Source: Moritella sp. 5
Lineage (GTDB): Bacteria > Pseudomonadota > Gammaproteobacteria > Enterobacterales > Moritellaceae
DNA: 64,000 nucleotides
Direction of reading: 5' to 3'
NCBI RefSeq assembly: GCF_018219455.1
Contig: NZ_CP056122.1
Span: 4,682,001 to 4,746,000, forward strand
The notes under the pieces are model-generated. The model saw nothing but the letters and a program-made list of their open reading frames with translations. It did not search any database and was not told the origin of the DNA. This document shows, piece after piece, positions 22,201 to 32,229 of this stretch. The position numbers and the translations under genes are program-made. Numbering within the stretch: the stretch's first letter is position 1; every line of letters starts with the position of its first letter.

Positions 22201-23502
22201 GTGCAGTGTTGGTGCACGGTTAAGCATTACTGGATGTTCGCGGATCACGCCGTCTAGGATATCCCAAACTTCAGCGCCTTCGCGTTCAACCATTTTCTTA
22301 GCTGCTTTAATCGTTGTTGCAAAACCAAGTGATTCTAATTTACCGTAGATGAATGGCTTGAATAACTCAAGTGCCATTTTCTTAGGTAGACCACATTGGT
22401 GTAAGCGTAACGTTGGACCTACTGTAATTACAGAACGACCAGAGTAATCTACACGTTTACCTAGTAGATTCTGACGGAAACGACCTTGTTTACCTTTGAT
22501 CATATCAGCCAAAGATTTAAGAGGACGTTTGTTAGAACCTGTAATCGCACGACCACGACGACCATTATCTAATAGTGCATCAACAGATTCTTGTAACATA
22601 CGTTTTTCGTTACGTACGATAATATCTGGTGCAGCTAGATCTAATAGACGTTTTAGACGGTTGTTACGGTTGATCACACGACGATAAAGGTCATTTAGAT
22701 CAGAAGTCGCGAAACGGCCACCATCTAGTGGTACTAATGGACGAAGATCTGGCGGTAATACCGGCAGTACGTTCATGATCATCCACTCTGGTTTATTACC
22801 AGATACAGCGAATGCTTCCATTAGTTTAAGACGTTTAGTGATCTTCTTACGTTTAGTTTCAGAGTTTGTAGTCTCTAATTCTTCACGCATTTCTTCGATG
22901 TCTTGGTTTAGGTTTAGATCTTGTAACAAAGAAAGTACAGCTTCTGCACCCATCTTCGCATCAAATTCATCACCCCATTCTTCTAGGTTGTCAAGATACT
23001 GCTCTTCAGTCAGCATCATGCCACGTTCTAGCGAAGTCATACCTGGTTCGATAACAACATATGATTCGAAGTAAAGAATACGTTCGATATCACGTAGCGT
23101 CATGTCTAGTAATAGACCGATGCGAGATGGTAATGATTTCAAGAACCAAATGTGTGCAACAGGAGACGCTAATTCGATGTGGCCCATACGGTCACGACGA
23201 ACTTTAGTTTGCGTTACTTCTACGCCACATTTTTCACAGATAACACCACGGTGCTTCAGACGCTTATATTTTCCGCAAAGACATTCGTAATCTTTTACTG
23301 GGCCGAAAATACGCGCACAGAATAAACCGTCACGCTCAGGTTTGAAGGTACGGTAGTTGATGGTTTCTGGCTTTTTAACTTCACCAAAAGACCAAGAACG
23401 GATCTGTTCCGGAGAAGCTAGACCAATCTTGATACCATCGAACTCTTCGGTCTTACCTTGCTGTTTTAGAAACTTTAATAAGTCTTTCACGTTTTTCTCC
23501 AC
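19207..23502 (-). CDS. rpoC: DNA-directed RNA polymerase subunit beta'
   Basis: This is the 1431-residue largest subunit of RNA polymerase. The N-terminal zinc ribbon is visible as [20 protein letters not shown] (about 70-89). The catalytic Mg-binding motif NADFDGDQM is intact. A second zinc site is present ([19 protein letters not shown]). The protein is slightly longer than E. coli RpoC (1407). It follows rpoB by 88 bases in the usual order and ends at a strong terminator. Nothing unusual is seen in the catalytic parts. Confidence 0.99.
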   Translation of the reverse strand: MEKNVKDLLKFLKQQGKTEEFDGIKIGLASPEQIRSWSFGEVKKPETINYRTFKPERDGLFCARIFGPVKDYECLCGKYKRLKHRGVICEKCGVEVTQTKVRRDRMGHIELASPVAHIWFLKSLPSRIGLLLDMTLRDIERILYFESYVVIEPGMTSLERGMMLTEEQYLDNLEEWGDEFDAKMGAEAVLSLLQDLNLNQDIEEMREELETTNSETKRKKITKRLKLMEAFAVSGNKPEWMIMNVLPVLPPDLRPLVPLDGGRFATSDLNDLYRRVINRNNRLKRLLDLAAPDIIVRNEKRMLQESVDALLDNGRRGRAITGSNKRPLKSLADMIKGKQGRFRQNLLGKRVDYSGRSVITVGPTLRLHQCGLPKKMALELFKPFIYGKLESLGFATTIKAAKKMVEREGAEVWDILDGVIREHPVMLNRAPTLHRLGIQAFEPVLIEGKAIQLHPLVCSAYNADFDGDQMAVHVPLTIEAQLEARTLMMSTNNILSPANGEPVIVPSQDVVLGLYYMTRSGVGAKGEGMVLGSPEEAEKLYRSHLVELHARVKVRITEHLKDENTGEVTVRTELKNTTVGRAILSLVAPKGLPYELIDPIKTLTAEEEAKLAANPANWILKVSNEALGKKQIGKLLNDCYRLLGPKDTVVFADQIMYTGFHYAALSGASVGIDDMVIPDAKKTLIEAAELEVTQIQEQFQSGLVTAGERYNKVIDIWARANEHISKAMMDNLSTETKANSLGDAETQKSFNSIFMMADSGARGSAAQIRQLAGMRGLMAKPDGSIIETPITANFREGLNVLQYFISTHGARKGLADTALKTANSGYLTRRLVDVAQDLVINEIDCGTENGLIITPHIEGGDVVEPLRDRVLGRVVAEDVVNPSTGEVILPRNTLLDEKLCDFLEEHSVDQMKVRSVITCDNDFGVCAACYGRDLARGVMVGQGEAVGVVAAQSIGEPGTQLTMRTFHIGGAASRASAENNIQVKNTGTIKFHNEKFVENADGKLVITSRSSEITIIDENGRTKESHKLPYGSVVEYKDGAAVESGSIIANWDPHTHPIITEVAGQIKFVDLIDSITVTKQTDDLTGLSSTVILDPAARVAAGKDLRPMVKLVDAAGNDLFIPGTEVVAQYFLPANAIVNLEDGALVTIGEALARIPQESSKTRDITGGLPRVADLFEARQPKDAAILAEISGTISFGKETKGKRRLVITPTDGAEAYEEMIPKWRHLNVFEGEKVAKGEVIADGPESAHDILRLRGISHVANYIANEVQEVYRLQGVKINDKHIETIVRQMLRKANVISAGDSNFLPGEQAEVSRLKIANRQLEAEGKQPAVFQHMLMGITKASLATESFISAASFQETTRVLTDAAVHGKIDDLRGLKENVIVGRLIPAGTGFSYHQERAKKRAGKVEEVMQEITTDEAEQNLANLLNNL

Positions 23503-23590
23503 TGGGAGTGAAAACTACGCAGCCTCAACTCACAGAATGAGTCGAGGCGCAATGCTAATTCAAAAGTCTGAATAATCTCTTAATAAGAGC

Positions 23591-26500
23591 TTATTTCTTA
23601 CCTTTGTTTTCATCTAGTTCGATGTTGATACCCAATGAGCGGATCTCTTTCAACAATACGTTGAATGATTCAGGCATACCTGGGTCCATACGATGATCGC
23701 CGTCTACGATGTTTTTATACATCTTAGTACGACCGTTCACGTCATCAGACTTAACAGTTAGCATCTCTTGTAGAGTATATGCTGCACCGTATGCTTCCAG
23801 AGCCCATACTTCCATCTCACCGAAACGCTGACCACCGAACTGAGCTTTACCACCCAGCGGTTGCTGAGTAACTAGGCTGTAAGAACCGGTAGAACGTGCA
23901 TGCATCTTGTCATCAACCAAGTGATTCAGTTTCAGCATATACATGTAACCAACGGTAACTGGACGTTCGAACACGTCACCAGTACGACCATCAAATAACT
24001 CTAATTGACCTGATTCTGGTAAATCAGCCAATTTAAGCATTTCTTTGATTTCAGCTTCAGCTGCACCATCAAACGCAGGCGTTGCCATTGGCAGACCTTT
24101 ACGTAAGTTGTGCGCAAGAACACGAACTTGCTCGTCAGAGTATGTTGATAAATCAACTTTCTGATGCGTATTACCGATGTCATATGCTTTTTGCATAAAT
24201 TCACGGATCTTAGCAAGATCTTGTTGTTCTTTGATCATGTTATCGATTTTACTACCGATACCACGAGCAGCAAGGCCCAAGTGAACTTCAAGTACCTGAC
24301 CGATGTTCATACGCGATGGTACACCCAACGGGTTAAGTACGATATCAACTGGCTCACCAAACTTATCGTGTGGCATATCTTCAATAGGAACGATTGTTGA
24401 GATCACACCTTTGTTACCATGACGACCAGCCATCTTATCACCCGGTTGGATACGACGTTTAACAGCTAGGTATACTTTAACAATCTTAAGTACACCCGGT
24501 GCTAGGTCATCACCTTGGGTAATTTTACGGCGTTTGATATCAAACTTAGAATCAAAGTCAGCGCGTAGCTCATCATGTTGCTTAGCTAGGCCTTCTAATT
24601 GAATCTGTTGTTCTTCATCAGAAAGAACAATCTCTAACCATTGTGCGCGAGAAACAGCATTAAGTTGCTCTTCCGTTTTACCTGCAGCAAGTAATAGAGA
24701 TTTAACGCGACCGAATAAGCTTTCTTCGAAGATAGATAACTCTTCAGTTAAGTCTTTTTTCGCTTCACGCAGTTGCATCTGCTCGATGTCTTGTGCACGT
24801 TTGTCTTTATCTACGCCATCACGGGTAAATACTTGCACGTCAATTACAGTACCGTAAACAGAGTTAGGTACACGTAATGAACTGTCTTTTACATCAGATG
24901 CTTTTTCACCGAAGATAGCTCGTAGAAGCTTTTCTTCAGGCGTTAATTGTGTTTCACCTTTAGGGGTTACTTTACCTACCAGGATATCACCCGGCTTAAC
25001 TTCAGCACCAACGTAAACAATACCAGACTCATCTAGTTTAGATAATGCGCTTTCACCCACGTTAGGGATATCCGCAGTAATCTCTTCGCTACCAAGTTTA
25101 GTATCACGCGCAATCGATGACAATTCTTGAATGTGGATTGTCGTTAGACGATCTTCTTTTACAACACGTTCAGATACAAGAATTGAATCTTCGAAGTTGT
25201 AACCATTCCAAGGCATGAATGCGATACGCATGTTTTGGCCAAGTGCTAATTCACCTAAGTCTGTTGAAGGACCGTCAGCAAGCACGTCACCTTTAACCAC
25301 TGCTTCACCAGTTAATACTGTTGGGCGTTGGTTAATACATGTGTTTTGGTTCGAACGTGTGTACTTAGTTAGCGTGTAGATATCAATACCCGCTTCACCT
25401 GGTACAAGTTCATCTTCGTTAACTTTAACGATGATACGACTTGCATCAGCATAGTCGATTGAACCGCCACGTAGCGCAACAACAGTTACACCAGAATCGA
25501 TTGCTACCGCGCGTTCAATACCAGTACCGACTAATGGCTTATCAGCATTTAGTGTTGGTACTGCTTGACGTTGCATATTCGCACCCATCAATGCACGGTT
25601 AGCATCATCGTGTTCTAGGAACGGAATTAGCGATGCCGCCACAGAAATAATTTGCTGTGGAGATACGTCCATATACTGAATTTGGTCCGAAGACATAAAG
25701 GTTGTTTCACCTTTGTGACGACATGGAATAAATTCATCTTGTAATACACCATTTGTATCGATAGTTGCGTTAGCCTGTGCTACTGCATACAGACCTTCTT
25801 CGATAGCAGAAAGGTATTGAACGTCATTAGTAACTTGACCGTTGATGACTTTACGGAATGGTGTTTCTAAGAAACCATAATCGTTAGTACGGGCAAATAC
25901 AGCTAATGAGTTAATTAGACCAATGTTTGGTCCCTCTGGAGTCTCAATTGGACATAAACGACCGTAGTGAGTTGGATGTACGTCACGTACCTCAAAACCA
26001 GCACGTTCACGTGTTAGACCACCAGGACCTAATGCAGAAATACGACGTTTGTGCGTCACTTCTGACAATGGGTTATTTTGATCCATGAACTGAGACAGTT
26101 GTGATGAACCAAAGAACTCTTTGATCGCAGCTGAAATCGGCTTAGCATTGATTAAATCTTGTGGCATTACTGCATCAAGATCACCAAGACTTAGACGTTC
26201 ACGAACAGCACGTTCTACACGAACTAAACCAACACGGAATTGGTTTTCTGCCATTTCGCCAACTGAACGAATACGACGGTTGCCAAGGTGATCGATATCA
26301 TCAACTTCGCCCTTACCGTTACGGATATTAATCAAAGTTTTCATCACTTCAACAATATCAGCTTTGTTCAGAATGCCTGAGCCAGTATCTTCTTCGCGGC
26401 CAATACGGCGGTTAAACTTCATACGACCTACAGTAGATAGATCATAACGTTCTTCTGCGAAGAAAAGATTTTGGAATAATGATTCTGCCGCTTCACGCGT

Positions 26501-27628
26501 TGGTGGTTCACCAGGACGCATCATACGGTAGATTTCAACTAGCGCTTCAAGTTTGTTAGTAGTTGAGTCAACACGTAATGTGTCAGACATGTAACTACCT
26601 ACATCAAGGTCGTTCGTATAAAGAACATCAATTACCTTGATACCAGCTTGTGATAATTCAGCAACAGATTCTAGTGTTAGTTCAGCATTCGCTGCAACAA
26701 TCACTTCGCCTGTTTCTTCATTAACGTAATCTTTAGAGGCTACTTTACCAGCGATATACTCTAATGGTACTTCGATCTCTGTTACGCCGTTCTTTTCAAA
26801 TTTCTTGATATGACGAGCAGTAACACGACGACCATTTTCAACGTATACTTCACCGTTAGCTACGATGTCAAATACCGCCGTTTCGCCACGTAGACGGTCT
26901 GGCTGTAGTTCCATCAATAACTTGCCATCTTTAACTTCAAAACGCGTAGTGTCGAAGAAGATTGCTAAGATTTCTTCCGTCGTGAACTCAAGTGCACGAA
27001 GAATAATTGATGATGGTAATTTACGTCGACGGTCAATACGAACGAATAAACTATCTTTCGGATCGAATTCAAAGTCTAACCATGAACCACGGTAAGGAAT
27101 AACGCGTGCGTTATATAATACTTTACCTGATGAATGGGTTTTACCTTTGTCGTGATCGAAGAATACACCAGGACTACGGTGTAACTGAGATACGATAACA
27201 CGCTCTGTACCATTGATAACAAAAGTACCAGTTTCAGTCATTAATGGGATTTCGCCCATGTAGACTTCTTGTTCTTTGATATCTTTAATAGTACCTGCTG
27301 GTGCATCACGATCGTATAATACAAGACGTAATTTAACACGCAGCGGTGCAGAATAAGTAACACCACGGGTTTGACATTCTTTAACTTCAAATACAGGTTC
27401 GCCTAAACGGTACGATACATATTGAAGTTCAGAAGTTCCAGAGTAACTTTTAATAGGGAACACGCTACGGAATGCTGCTTCCAGGCCGTATTCACCTGTG
27501 TGATCCATTTCTAAAAACTTTTTAAAAGAGCTAGTTTGAATAGCCAACATTTGCGGCTTAGCCACAACTGGTGCACTTTTACCAAAGTCTTTACGGATAC
27601 GTTTTTTTTCGGTATTAGAGTAAACCAT
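23591..27628 (-). CDS. rpoB: DNA-directed RNA polymerase subunit beta
   Basis: This is the 1345-residue beta subunit (E. coli 1342). The rifampicin-binding region reads [20 protein letters not shown] and [14 protein letters not shown], which looks wild type for rifampicin sensitivity. Later blocks [26 protein letters not shown] and [20 protein letters not shown] are canonical. A 233-base gap with an attenuator-like hairpin separates it from rplL. The start is [16 protein letters not shown], as in relatives. Confidence 0.99.
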   Translation of the reverse strand: MVYSNTEKKRIRKDFGKSAPVVAKPQMLAIQTSSFKKFLEMDHTGEYGLEAAFRSVFPIKSYSGTSELQYVSYRLGEPVFEVKECQTRGVTYSAPLRVKLRLVLYDRDAPAGTIKDIKEQEVYMGEIPLMTETGTFVINGTERVIVSQLHRSPGVFFDHDKGKTHSSGKVLYNARVIPYRGSWLDFEFDPKDSLFVRIDRRRKLPSSIILRALEFTTEEILAIFFDTTRFEVKDGKLLMELQPDRLRGETAVFDIVANGEVYVENGRRVTARHIKKFEKNGVTEIEVPLEYIAGKVASKDYVNEETGEVIVAANAELTLESVAELSQAGIKVIDVLYTNDLDVGSYMSDTLRVDSTTNKLEALVEIYRMMRPGEPPTREAAESLFQNLFFAEERYDLSTVGRMKFNRRIGREEDTGSGILNKADIVEVMKTLINIRNGKGEVDDIDHLGNRRIRSVGEMAENQFRVGLVRVERAVRERLSLGDLDAVMPQDLINAKPISAAIKEFFGSSQLSQFMDQNNPLSEVTHKRRISALGPGGLTRERAGFEVRDVHPTHYGRLCPIETPEGPNIGLINSLAVFARTNDYGFLETPFRKVINGQVTNDVQYLSAIEEGLYAVAQANATIDTNGVLQDEFIPCRHKGETTFMSSDQIQYMDVSPQQIISVAASLIPFLEHDDANRALMGANMQRQAVPTLNADKPLVGTGIERAVAIDSGVTVVALRGGSIDYADASRIIVKVNEDELVPGEAGIDIYTLTKYTRSNQNTCINQRPTVLTGEAVVKGDVLADGPSTDLGELALGQNMRIAFMPWNGYNFEDSILVSERVVKEDRLTTIHIQELSSIARDTKLGSEEITADIPNVGESALSKLDESGIVYVGAEVKPGDILVGKVTPKGETQLTPEEKLLRAIFGEKASDVKDSSLRVPNSVYGTVIDVQVFTRDGVDKDKRAQDIEQMQLREAKKDLTEELSIFEESLFGRVKSLLLAAGKTEEQLNAVSRAQWLEIVLSDEEQQIQLEGLAKQHDELRADFDSKFDIKRRKITQGDDLAPGVLKIVKVYLAVKRRIQPGDKMAGRHGNKGVISTIVPIEDMPHDKFGEPVDIVLNPLGVPSRMNIGQVLEVHLGLAARGIGSKIDNMIKEQQDLAKIREFMQKAYDIGNTHQKVDLSTYSDEQVRVLAHNLRKGLPMATPAFDGAAEAEIKEMLKLADLPESGQLELFDGRTGDVFERPVTVGYMYMLKLNHLVDDKMHARSTGSYSLVTQQPLGGKAQFGGQRFGEMEVWALEAYGAAYTLQEMLTVKSDDVNGRTKMYKNIVDGDHRMDPGMPESFNVLLKEIRSLGINIELDENKGKK

Positions 27629-27793
27629 TTGGTTCCTCAGCTCGCTGATAAGTGACCCACTCTGCCCTTAAAAAGGACAGCTCTAACAACATCATTATAT
27701 GTTTTTTATCCTGTCTCGACCAAAAGAATTGGGCTAAACAGTGCGCAGAATTTTGGTTGAAATGATGTGAAATTTCCAAACATCCTATAGCGC

Positions 27794-27824
27794 AAAAAGG
27801 CCGGCGATTAAAGAATCACCAGCC
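27794..27824 (-). terminator. Attenuator hairpin between rplL and rpoB
   Basis: On the minus strand GGCTGGTGATT (27814-27824) pairs with AATCGCCGGCC (27799-27809), 11 pairs including two G-U, across a 4-base loop. UUUUU follows at 27794-27798. It lies 38-68 bases after the rplL stop codon. In E. coli a partially read-through terminator sits at the same place and sets the lower level of rpoBC relative to ribosomal protein L7/L12. The same role is inferred here. Confidence 0.8.
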
Positions 27825-27861
27825 AATGCCTTATGAGGGCAATAATCTATTTAAGAATAGA

Positions 27862-28227
27862 CTATTTGATCTCAACAGTACAACCAGCTTCTTCTAGAAC
27901 TTTCTTAAGTTCTTCAGCTTCAGCTTTTTCTACAGCTTCTTTAACAGCTACAGGTGCAGATTCAACAACACCTTTAGCTTCTTTAAGACCTAGGCCTGTA
28001 GCAGCACGAACAGCTTTAATAGCTTTAACTTTGTTGTCGCCGAAAGAAGCAAGAATTACGTCGAATTCTGTTTGCTCTTCTTCAGCAGCAGCAGCAGCGC
28101 CGCCAGAAACAACTGCAGCTGCAGCTGATACGCCGAATTTTTCTTCCATTGCTTCGATTAATTCAACAACTTCCATAACAGAAAGTTCAGCAATTGCGTC
28201 GATGATTTGGTCTTTAGTGATAGACAT
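27862..28227 (-). CDS. rplL: 50S ribosomal protein L7/L12
   Basis: This is the 121-residue stalk protein that recruits translation factors. It has an N-terminal dimerisation helix region, an Ala/Gly-rich hinge ([19 protein letters not shown]) and the conserved C-terminal domain with [20 protein letters not shown]. It follows rplJ by 47 bases. It is translated as several copies per L10, and the attenuator after it limits read-through to rpoB. Confidence 0.98.
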   Translation of the reverse strand: MSITKDQIIDAIAELSVMEVVELIEAMEEKFGVSAAAAVVSGGAAAAAEEEQTEFDVILASFGDNKVKAIKAVRAATGLGLKEAKGVVESAPVAVKEAVEKAEAEELKKVLEEAGCTVEIK

Positions 28228-28274
28228 GTGTCATTCCTAATATATTAAAATTTATTTTAGACAAAGCGGCTAAA

Positions 28275-28778
28275 TTAAGCAGCTTCTTGCTCTTTTTGAT
28301 CGCGTAAAGCAGCCAATGTACGTACAAGTTTGCCAGCTGATGCTTCTTTCATAGTCATCATTAACTGAGCAATAGCTTCGTCGTATGTTGGTAGTTTAGC
28401 TAGTTTATCAATGTTTTCTGCACCGATAAATTCGCCTTCAAATGCTAACGCTTTAACTTCGAAAGATTCTTCTTGTGCAGCGAAGTCTTTTAAAAGACGA
28501 GCTGCAGCACCTGGGTGCTCATTAGAGAATGCGATCAGAGTTGGACCGGTAAATACTTCGTTAAGGCACGCAAAATCCGTACCTTCAACAGCACGCTTCA
28601 TAAGAGTGTTACGTACTACACGGATGTAGACGCCATTCTCACGAGCAAGCTTACGAAGACCAGTCATTGCACCTACAGTAACGCCACGTGAATCAGCAAC
28701 TACTGCAGAAAGCGCAGCCTTGGCAGCTTCGTTGACTTCAGCAACAATTGCTTTTTTGTCGTCGAGACCTAATGCCAT
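28275..28778 (-). CDS. rplJ: 50S ribosomal protein L10
   Basis: This is the 167-residue base of the ribosomal stalk (E. coli 165). It binds 23S rRNA through the N-terminal domain ([20 protein letters not shown]) and L7/L12 dimers through the C-terminal helix. In enterobacteria the L10-L7/L12 complex represses its own mRNA by binding the leader, and the 339-base untranslated leader here fits that. The ribosome-binding site is CAGGAGT, nine bases before ATG. Confidence 0.98.
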   Translation of the reverse strand: MALGLDDKKAIVAEVNEAAKAALSAVVADSRGVTVGAMTGLRKLARENGVYIRVVRNTLMKRAVEGTDFACLNEVFTGPTLIAFSNEHPGAAARLLKDFAAQEESFEVKALAFEGEFIGAENIDKLAKLPTYDEAIAQLMMTMKEASAGKLVRTLAALRDQKEQEAA

Positions 28779-29117
28779 GGTCTATACTCCTGGATAAAAC
28801 CGAAAAAAATTCGGTATTTAAAATTTCCGACCGATATCTTGCCTTAGCAGTCACATCAGCCGAACCATTACGGCTTGGATTCCAGAAAAAAATAAATTCT
28901 TCAGAGGTCCTGCACCATCTACGTAGGAAAGATCAAGTATTAACTAAAATAGCCGATCATTATTAAGTTATTCTTACAGAGTAAGCACAACTCCTACGGT
29001 CTTGGACGGAAGTAAACAACACTAAGTATTAAACTCGATGCACTTACTTCAACCCACATTTTTTACTCATCGGTTAATATTAATAAATTAGTATTAACCG
29101 ACCAGCTAAATTTAAGG
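28779..29117 (-). promoter_or_regulatory. Long rplJ leader (probable L10 autoregulatory leader)
   Basis: This roughly 340-base stretch without a gene lies between the predicted PL10 start and rplJ. It contains a perfect inverted repeat CGGTTAATA/TATTAACCG (29071-29079 and 29092-29100) and, near rplJ, a region around GTGCAGGACCTCTGAAG. A second AT-rich stem with TACCGAA/TTCGGT (28801-28820 region) lies just before the ribosome-binding site. L10-(L7/L12) binds this mRNA leader in E. coli. I infer the same role from position and length; I did not match every element. Confidence 0.55.
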
Positions 29118-29123
29118 AACCGA

Positions 29124-29152
29124 ATTATACTAAATAATTTAGTTCCTGTAAA
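29124..29152 (-). promoter_or_regulatory. Predicted PL10 promoter for rplJL-rpoBC
   Basis: On the minus strand TTTACA (29147-29152) and TATAAT (29124-29129) are separated by exactly 17 bases. The -35 box abuts the rplA stop codon. E. coli has its PL10 promoter in the same rplA-rplJ gap. A 12-bp perfect inverted repeat (29130-29160) overlaps the promoter. Confidence 0.75.
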
Positions 29153-29160
29153 TTATTTAG
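29130..29160. repeat. 12-bp inverted repeat over rplA stop codon and PL10
   Basis: CTAAATAATTTA (29130-29141) and TAAATTATTTAG (29149-29160) are perfect inverses across a 7-base loop. The repeat includes the rplA stop codon and the spacer of the rplJ promoter. No U-run follows. It could protect or process the rplKA transcript, or bind a protein at the promoter. Confidence 0.6.
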
Positions 29161-29851
29161 TCTCTACAGTTGCAACATCAACAGTTAGACCAGCACCCAT
29201 CGTAGTAGATAGGCTGATCTTCTTGATGAATTGACCTTTAGCAGAAGCAGGCTTTGACTTGCTTAATGCTTTAAGTAGAGCTTCAAGGTTTTCCTTGATT
29301 TGCGCTGCTTCAAAATCCACTTTACCGATAGTAGTGTGGATGATGCCAGCTTTGTCGTTACGGTAACGAACTTGACCAGACTTAGCATTTTTAACTGCAG
29401 TCGCAACGTCAGGAGTTACAGTACCAACTTTAGGGTTTGGCATTAAACCACGTGGACCTAGGATTTGACCTAGTTGACCAACAACACGCATAGCGTCTGG
29501 AGATGCGATAACAACATCAAAGTTAAGCTCACCGGCTTTAACTTGTGCAGCTAGATCGTCCATACCTACGATGTCAGCGCCAGCAGCTTTAGCAGCTTCA
29601 GCGTTAGCACCTTGTGTAAATACTGCAACACGTACGTCACGACCAGTACCGTGTGGTAGCACAGTAGCGCCACGAACGTTTTGGTCAGATTTACGTGAAT
29701 CAATACCTAGGTTTACAGAAACGTCGATGCTTTCTTTGAATTTAGCAGATGCTAATTCTTTAAGAAGTTCAACAGCTTCGTTGATTTCGTAAGCTTTTGT
29801 AGATTCCACTTTTTCGCGGATCGTACGCATACGTTTAGAAAGTTTAGCCAT
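29153..29851 (-). CDS. rplA: 50S ribosomal protein L1
   Basis: This is the 232-residue L1 stalk protein, which moves deacylated tRNA to the exit site and represses its own operon by binding the rplK leader. The signature [20 protein letters not shown] block is present as [18 protein letters not shown]. It lies 8 bases after rplK, so the two are co-translated. The length is close to E. coli L1 (234). Confidence 0.98.
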   Translation of the reverse strand: MAKLSKRMRTIREKVESTKAYEINEAVELLKELASAKFKESIDVSVNLGIDSRKSDQNVRGATVLPHGTGRDVRVAVFTQGANAEAAKAAGADIVGMDDLAAQVKAGELNFDVVIASPDAMRVVGQLGQILGPRGLMPNPKVGTVTPDVATAVKNAKSGQVRYRNDKAGIIHTTIGKVDFEAAQIKENLEALLKALSKSKPASAKGQFIKKISLSTTMGAGLTVDVATVETK

Positions 29852-29859
29852 GATCAGTA

Positions 29860-30288
29860 TTATCCTTCTACGTTCAAGCCCATTGAGCGAGCTGTACCAG
29901 CAATAGTGCGAACCATAGCTTCTAGATCAGCGCCCGTAAGGTCTGGTTGTTTAGTGTTAGAGATCTCTTCCAGCTGAGCGCGAGTAACAGTACCCACTTT
30001 CTCAGTGTTAGGACGACCAGAACCAGACTTGATGCCTGCCGCTTTCTTAAGTAAGAAAGATGCTGGAGAAGTCTTTGTTACGAACGTGAACGAACGATCA
30101 GAATAAACTGTGATAACAACAGGAGTCGGTGAACCCTTCTCTACAGAATCTGTTTTTGCGTTGAACGCTTTACAGAATTCCATGATGTTAACACCGTGTT
30201 GACCTAGTGCAGGACCAACCGGTGGACTAGGATTCGCCATACCAGCTGAAACTTGCAGCTTAATATATGCAGTAACTTTTTTAGCCAT
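29860..30288 (-). CDS. rplK: 50S ribosomal protein L11
   Basis: This is the 142-residue protein of the GTPase-associated centre (E. coli 142). The N-terminal [20 protein letters not shown] block, site of thiostrepton contact, and the C-terminal RNA-binding [15 protein letters not shown] are canonical. It is the first gene of the rplKA unit, preceded by its own promoter about 75-105 bases upstream. Confidence 0.98.
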   Translation of the reverse strand: MAKKVTAYIKLQVSAGMANPSPPVGPALGQHGVNIMEFCKAFNAKTDSVEKGSPTPVVITVYSDRSFTFVTKTSPASFLLKKAAGIKSGSGRPNTEKVGTVTRAQLEEISNTKQPDLTGADLEAMVRTIAGTARSMGLNVEG

Positions 30289-30344
30289 TTTAATTTACCT
30301 TAAATATGGGTGCGAACGCTGTATCCGACATGAATACAAGCTTC

Positions 30345-30388
30345 CCGAAAAACAAGGGCAGCGAATTATAGATATAATCGCTGCCCTT
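30345..30388 (-). terminator. Terminator-like hairpin after nusG, overlapping the rplK promoter
   Basis: On the minus strand AAGGGCAGCGA (30378-30388) and TCGCTGCCCTT (30354-30364) form an 11-bp perfect stem with a 13-base loop, followed by GTTTTTC. It lies about 85 bases after the nusG stop codon. It would end part or all of secE-nusG transcription. The rplK promoter is embedded in it. Confidence 0.8.
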
Positions 30389-30393
30389 GCCAA
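30365..30393 (-). promoter_or_regulatory. Predicted PL11 promoter for rplKA
   Basis: On the minus strand TTGGCA (30388-30393) and TATAAT (30365-30370) are 17 bases apart. The -10 box is in the loop of the nusG terminator and one arm of that stem fills the spacer. Transcription would start near 30358, leaving only part of the second arm in the rplK mRNA. Confidence 0.75.
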
Positions 30394-30473
30394 GCATTTT
30401 GTTGAAATTACATTCAATAAAATGATAATTTTATTTTATTTAACCTAACCACTAACCTAAAAGGTTAATGGTA

Positions 30474-31016
30474 TTAGCCTTTTTCTACTTGACCGAAATC
30501 TAATTCAACCGGAGTAGAACGACCGAAGATCAATACAGAAACTTTTAAGCGACTCTTTTCATAGTCAACTTCTTCTACAACACCGTTAAAGTCTGCAAAT
30601 GGACCGTCAGATACACGAACCACTTCACCTACTTCAAATAACGTCTTAGGACGCGGCTTATCAATTGCATCTTGAAGACGGTTAAGAATGCGATCAGCTT
30701 CTTTAGAAGTAATCGGAGCTGGACGCTCTTTCGTACCGCCAATGAAACCAAGTACACGTGGTAAGCTACTTACCAAATGCCATGATTCATCGTTCATTAC
30801 CATTTGAACTAAAACGTAGCCAGGAAAGAACTTACGTTCACTCTTGCGGCGTTGACCAGCGCGCATTTCAACAACTTCTTCCGTTGGAACAAGTACTTCA
30901 CCGAAGTATTCTTCCATGTTGTGAATTCGAATGTGTTCTGTTAATGTTTTTTGAACACGACCTTCAAAACCGGAAAAGGCTTGAACTACGTACCATCTCA
31001 TTTTCTGTTCAGACAT
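30474..31016 (-). CDS. nusG: Transcription termination/antitermination protein NusG
   Basis: This is the 180-residue transcription factor (E. coli 181) that binds the RNA polymerase clamp, Rho and ribosomal protein S10. It begins [17 protein letters not shown] and has [18 protein letters not shown] in the NGN domain. The KOW motif reads [20 protein letters not shown] at the C-terminus. It follows secE by 4 bases. Confidence 0.98.
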   Translation of the reverse strand: MSEQKMRWYVVQAFSGFEGRVQKTLTEHIRIHNMEEYFGEVLVPTEEVVEMRAGQRRKSERKFFPGYVLVQMVMNDESWHLVSSLPRVLGFIGGTKERPAPITSKEADRILNRLQDAIDKPRPKTLFEVGEVVRVSDGPFADFNGVVEEVDYEKSRLKVSVLIFGRSTPVELDFGQVEKG

Positions 31017-31020
31017 GAAC

Positions 31021-31398
31021 TTATACCTTTACATCTGTGATAAATGCAACTACGCGAACTAGAATACCATCTAATCCCCATAGCACTAACGCCATAATAG
31101 CGGTAACAACTAATACGATAAGTGTAGTTTGGATCGCCTCTTGGCGCGTAGGCCAAACTACTTTACGTACTTCTGTTCTTGATTCAGATGCAAATTCAAG
31201 CGCATCGCGCCCTTTACTTGTCTGTAATGCAATGCCACCAGCAATAACAGCGGCAATAATTACAGCAACTGCGCGGATTAACACTGATTCTTCACTAAAA
31301 ATATTGTTACCAATAACTGTGCCAATTAGAATTATAGCAACTAGTACCCATTTTACAGTTTCTAGTGCTTTTCCTTGGTTTTCAGTATTTGAAGTCAT
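31021..31398 (-). CDS. secE: Preprotein translocase subunit SecE
   Basis: This is a 125-residue inner-membrane subunit of SecYEG (E. coli 127) with three transmembrane segments, two in the N-terminal half (from [14 protein letters not shown] and [15 protein letters not shown]) and the conserved third ([19 protein letters not shown]). The cytoplasmic helix [20 protein letters not shown] is the family signature. I chose ATG at 31396-31398 ([10 protein letters not shown]); the frame is open upstream to 31476 but that part would overlap the decayed tRNA. It is co-transcribed with nusG. Confidence 0.97.
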   Translation of the reverse strand: MTSNTENQGKALETVKWVLVAIILIGTVIGNNIFSEESVLIRAVAVIIAAVIAGGIALQTSKGRDALEFASESRTEVRKVVWPTRQEAIQTTLIVLVVTAIMALVLWGLDGILVRVVAFITDVKV

Positions 31399-31453
31399 AC
31401 TACTAACCTGTACCTTAAAGACAAAAAAATCCGCTGTTACACGGTGATGACAG

Positions 31454-31526
31454 TGGCAGGAGGGAGATAATCGCACTCACAAACATCAGTCTGGAGACCG
31501 CCTTTCTACCAATTGGAGCTACCCCT
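31454..31526 (-). pseudogene. Decayed tRNA-Trp (CCA)
   Basis: Read on the minus strand this 73-base stretch begins AGGGGTAGCTCCAATTGG and ends CTCCCTCCTGCCA, with CGGTCTCCAGAC at the anticodon position. It aligns along its whole length with bacterial tRNA-Trp, including the encoded CCA end. The cloverleaf no longer forms: the last two acceptor pairs are lost, two D-stem pairs fail, the anticodon stem GCGGT/CTGAT has three mismatches, and two T-stem pairs fail. It occupies the slot just before secE where, to my knowledge, Vibrio-type genomes keep functional tRNA-Trp. A working copy must lie elsewhere. Confidence 0.75.
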
Positions 31527-31542
31527 ACAAACGGAGCACCTA

Positions 31543-31570
31543 ATTATAGGGGCTTTCGTTTTTCATGCAA
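31543..31570 (-). promoter_or_regulatory. Predicted strong promoter of secE-nusG (and the former tRNA-Trp)
   Basis: On the minus strand TTGCAT (31565-31570) and TATAAT (31543-31548) are 16 bases apart. Very AT-rich sequence lies upstream, as in stable-RNA promoters with UP elements. Transcription would start near 31536, ten bases before the decayed tRNA-Trp. Confidence 0.7.
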
Positions 31571-31726
31571 GTTATTCGTAAATAATTATGAATAATATTT
31601 GAATTACAAATAGCTTAAATTCGTTATAATTAAATTTATTTTTTGATTTTTAAATCTTGAATATTTTTAAGGTATCGTTATTTGGTGTGGAGAATATAGA
31701 GAAGAAGAAATAATTGACCTGAAAAA

Positions 31727-31802
<76 letters not shown>

Positions 31803-31807
31803 AAATT

Positions 31808-31882
31808 TGGAGCGGGCGGCGGGAATCGAACCCGCATTATCAGCTTGGAAGGCTGGAGTAATAGCCATTATACGACGCCCGC
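31808..31882 (-). tRNA. glyT: tRNA-Gly (TCC)
   Basis: This 75-base tRNA has an acceptor stem GCGGGCG/CGCCCGC, anticodon TCC in CTTCCAA and an encoded CCA. It lies 5 bases from the following tRNA-Thr and 19 from the preceding tRNA-Tyr, so all are processed from one transcript. Confidence 0.97.
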
Positions 31883-31901
31883 ATGCGTCCTGAATACAAA
31901 G

Positions 31902-31986
31902 TGGTGGAGGGAGAAGGATTCGAACCTTCGAAGGCTGAGCCGTCAGATTTACAGTCTGATCCCTTTGGCCACTCGGGAACCCCTCC
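31902..31986 (-). tRNA. tyrU: tRNA-Tyr (GTA)
   Basis: This 85-base class II tRNA has a long variable arm, acceptor GGAGGGG, anticodon GTA in ACTGTAAAT and an encoded CCA. It is second in the four-tRNA operon. Confidence 0.97.
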
Positions 31987-32014
31987 ACATATTGTACTTC
32001 AGTAACGAGTTAAA

Positions 32015-32090
<76 letters not shown>

Positions 32091-32111
32091 GGCGTCACTT
32101 AACGAGGAGGG

Positions 32112-32140
32112 ATATTAGAGTAAGCCCCGACCTCTTGCAA
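32112..32140 (-). promoter_or_regulatory. Predicted promoter of the four-tRNA operon
   Basis: On the minus strand TTGCAA (32135-32140) and TAATAT (32112-32117) are 17 bases apart. A C-rich discriminator (CCCTCCTCG) follows, as is usual for promoters under stringent control, and an A/T-run lies upstream. Transcription would begin about 15 bases before tRNA-Thr(TGT). Confidence 0.7.
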
Positions 32141-32229
32141 CCTTAATCGATAAAAACCAGTTTTTTTTTGTTCTCATGGTGAAATATTAGCCATTTCGAC
32201 TAAAAATCATTACTAAGATCAATATTAGA

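Noticed and set aside
27833..28240. 135-codon frame opposite rplL
   Set aside because: It is the mirror of the Ala-rich rplL frame; rplL has conserved residues and context.
31454..31526. Functional tRNA-Trp
   Set aside because: All four stems carry mismatches, so I call it decayed. The similarity in sequence alone is not enough for a working tRNA.
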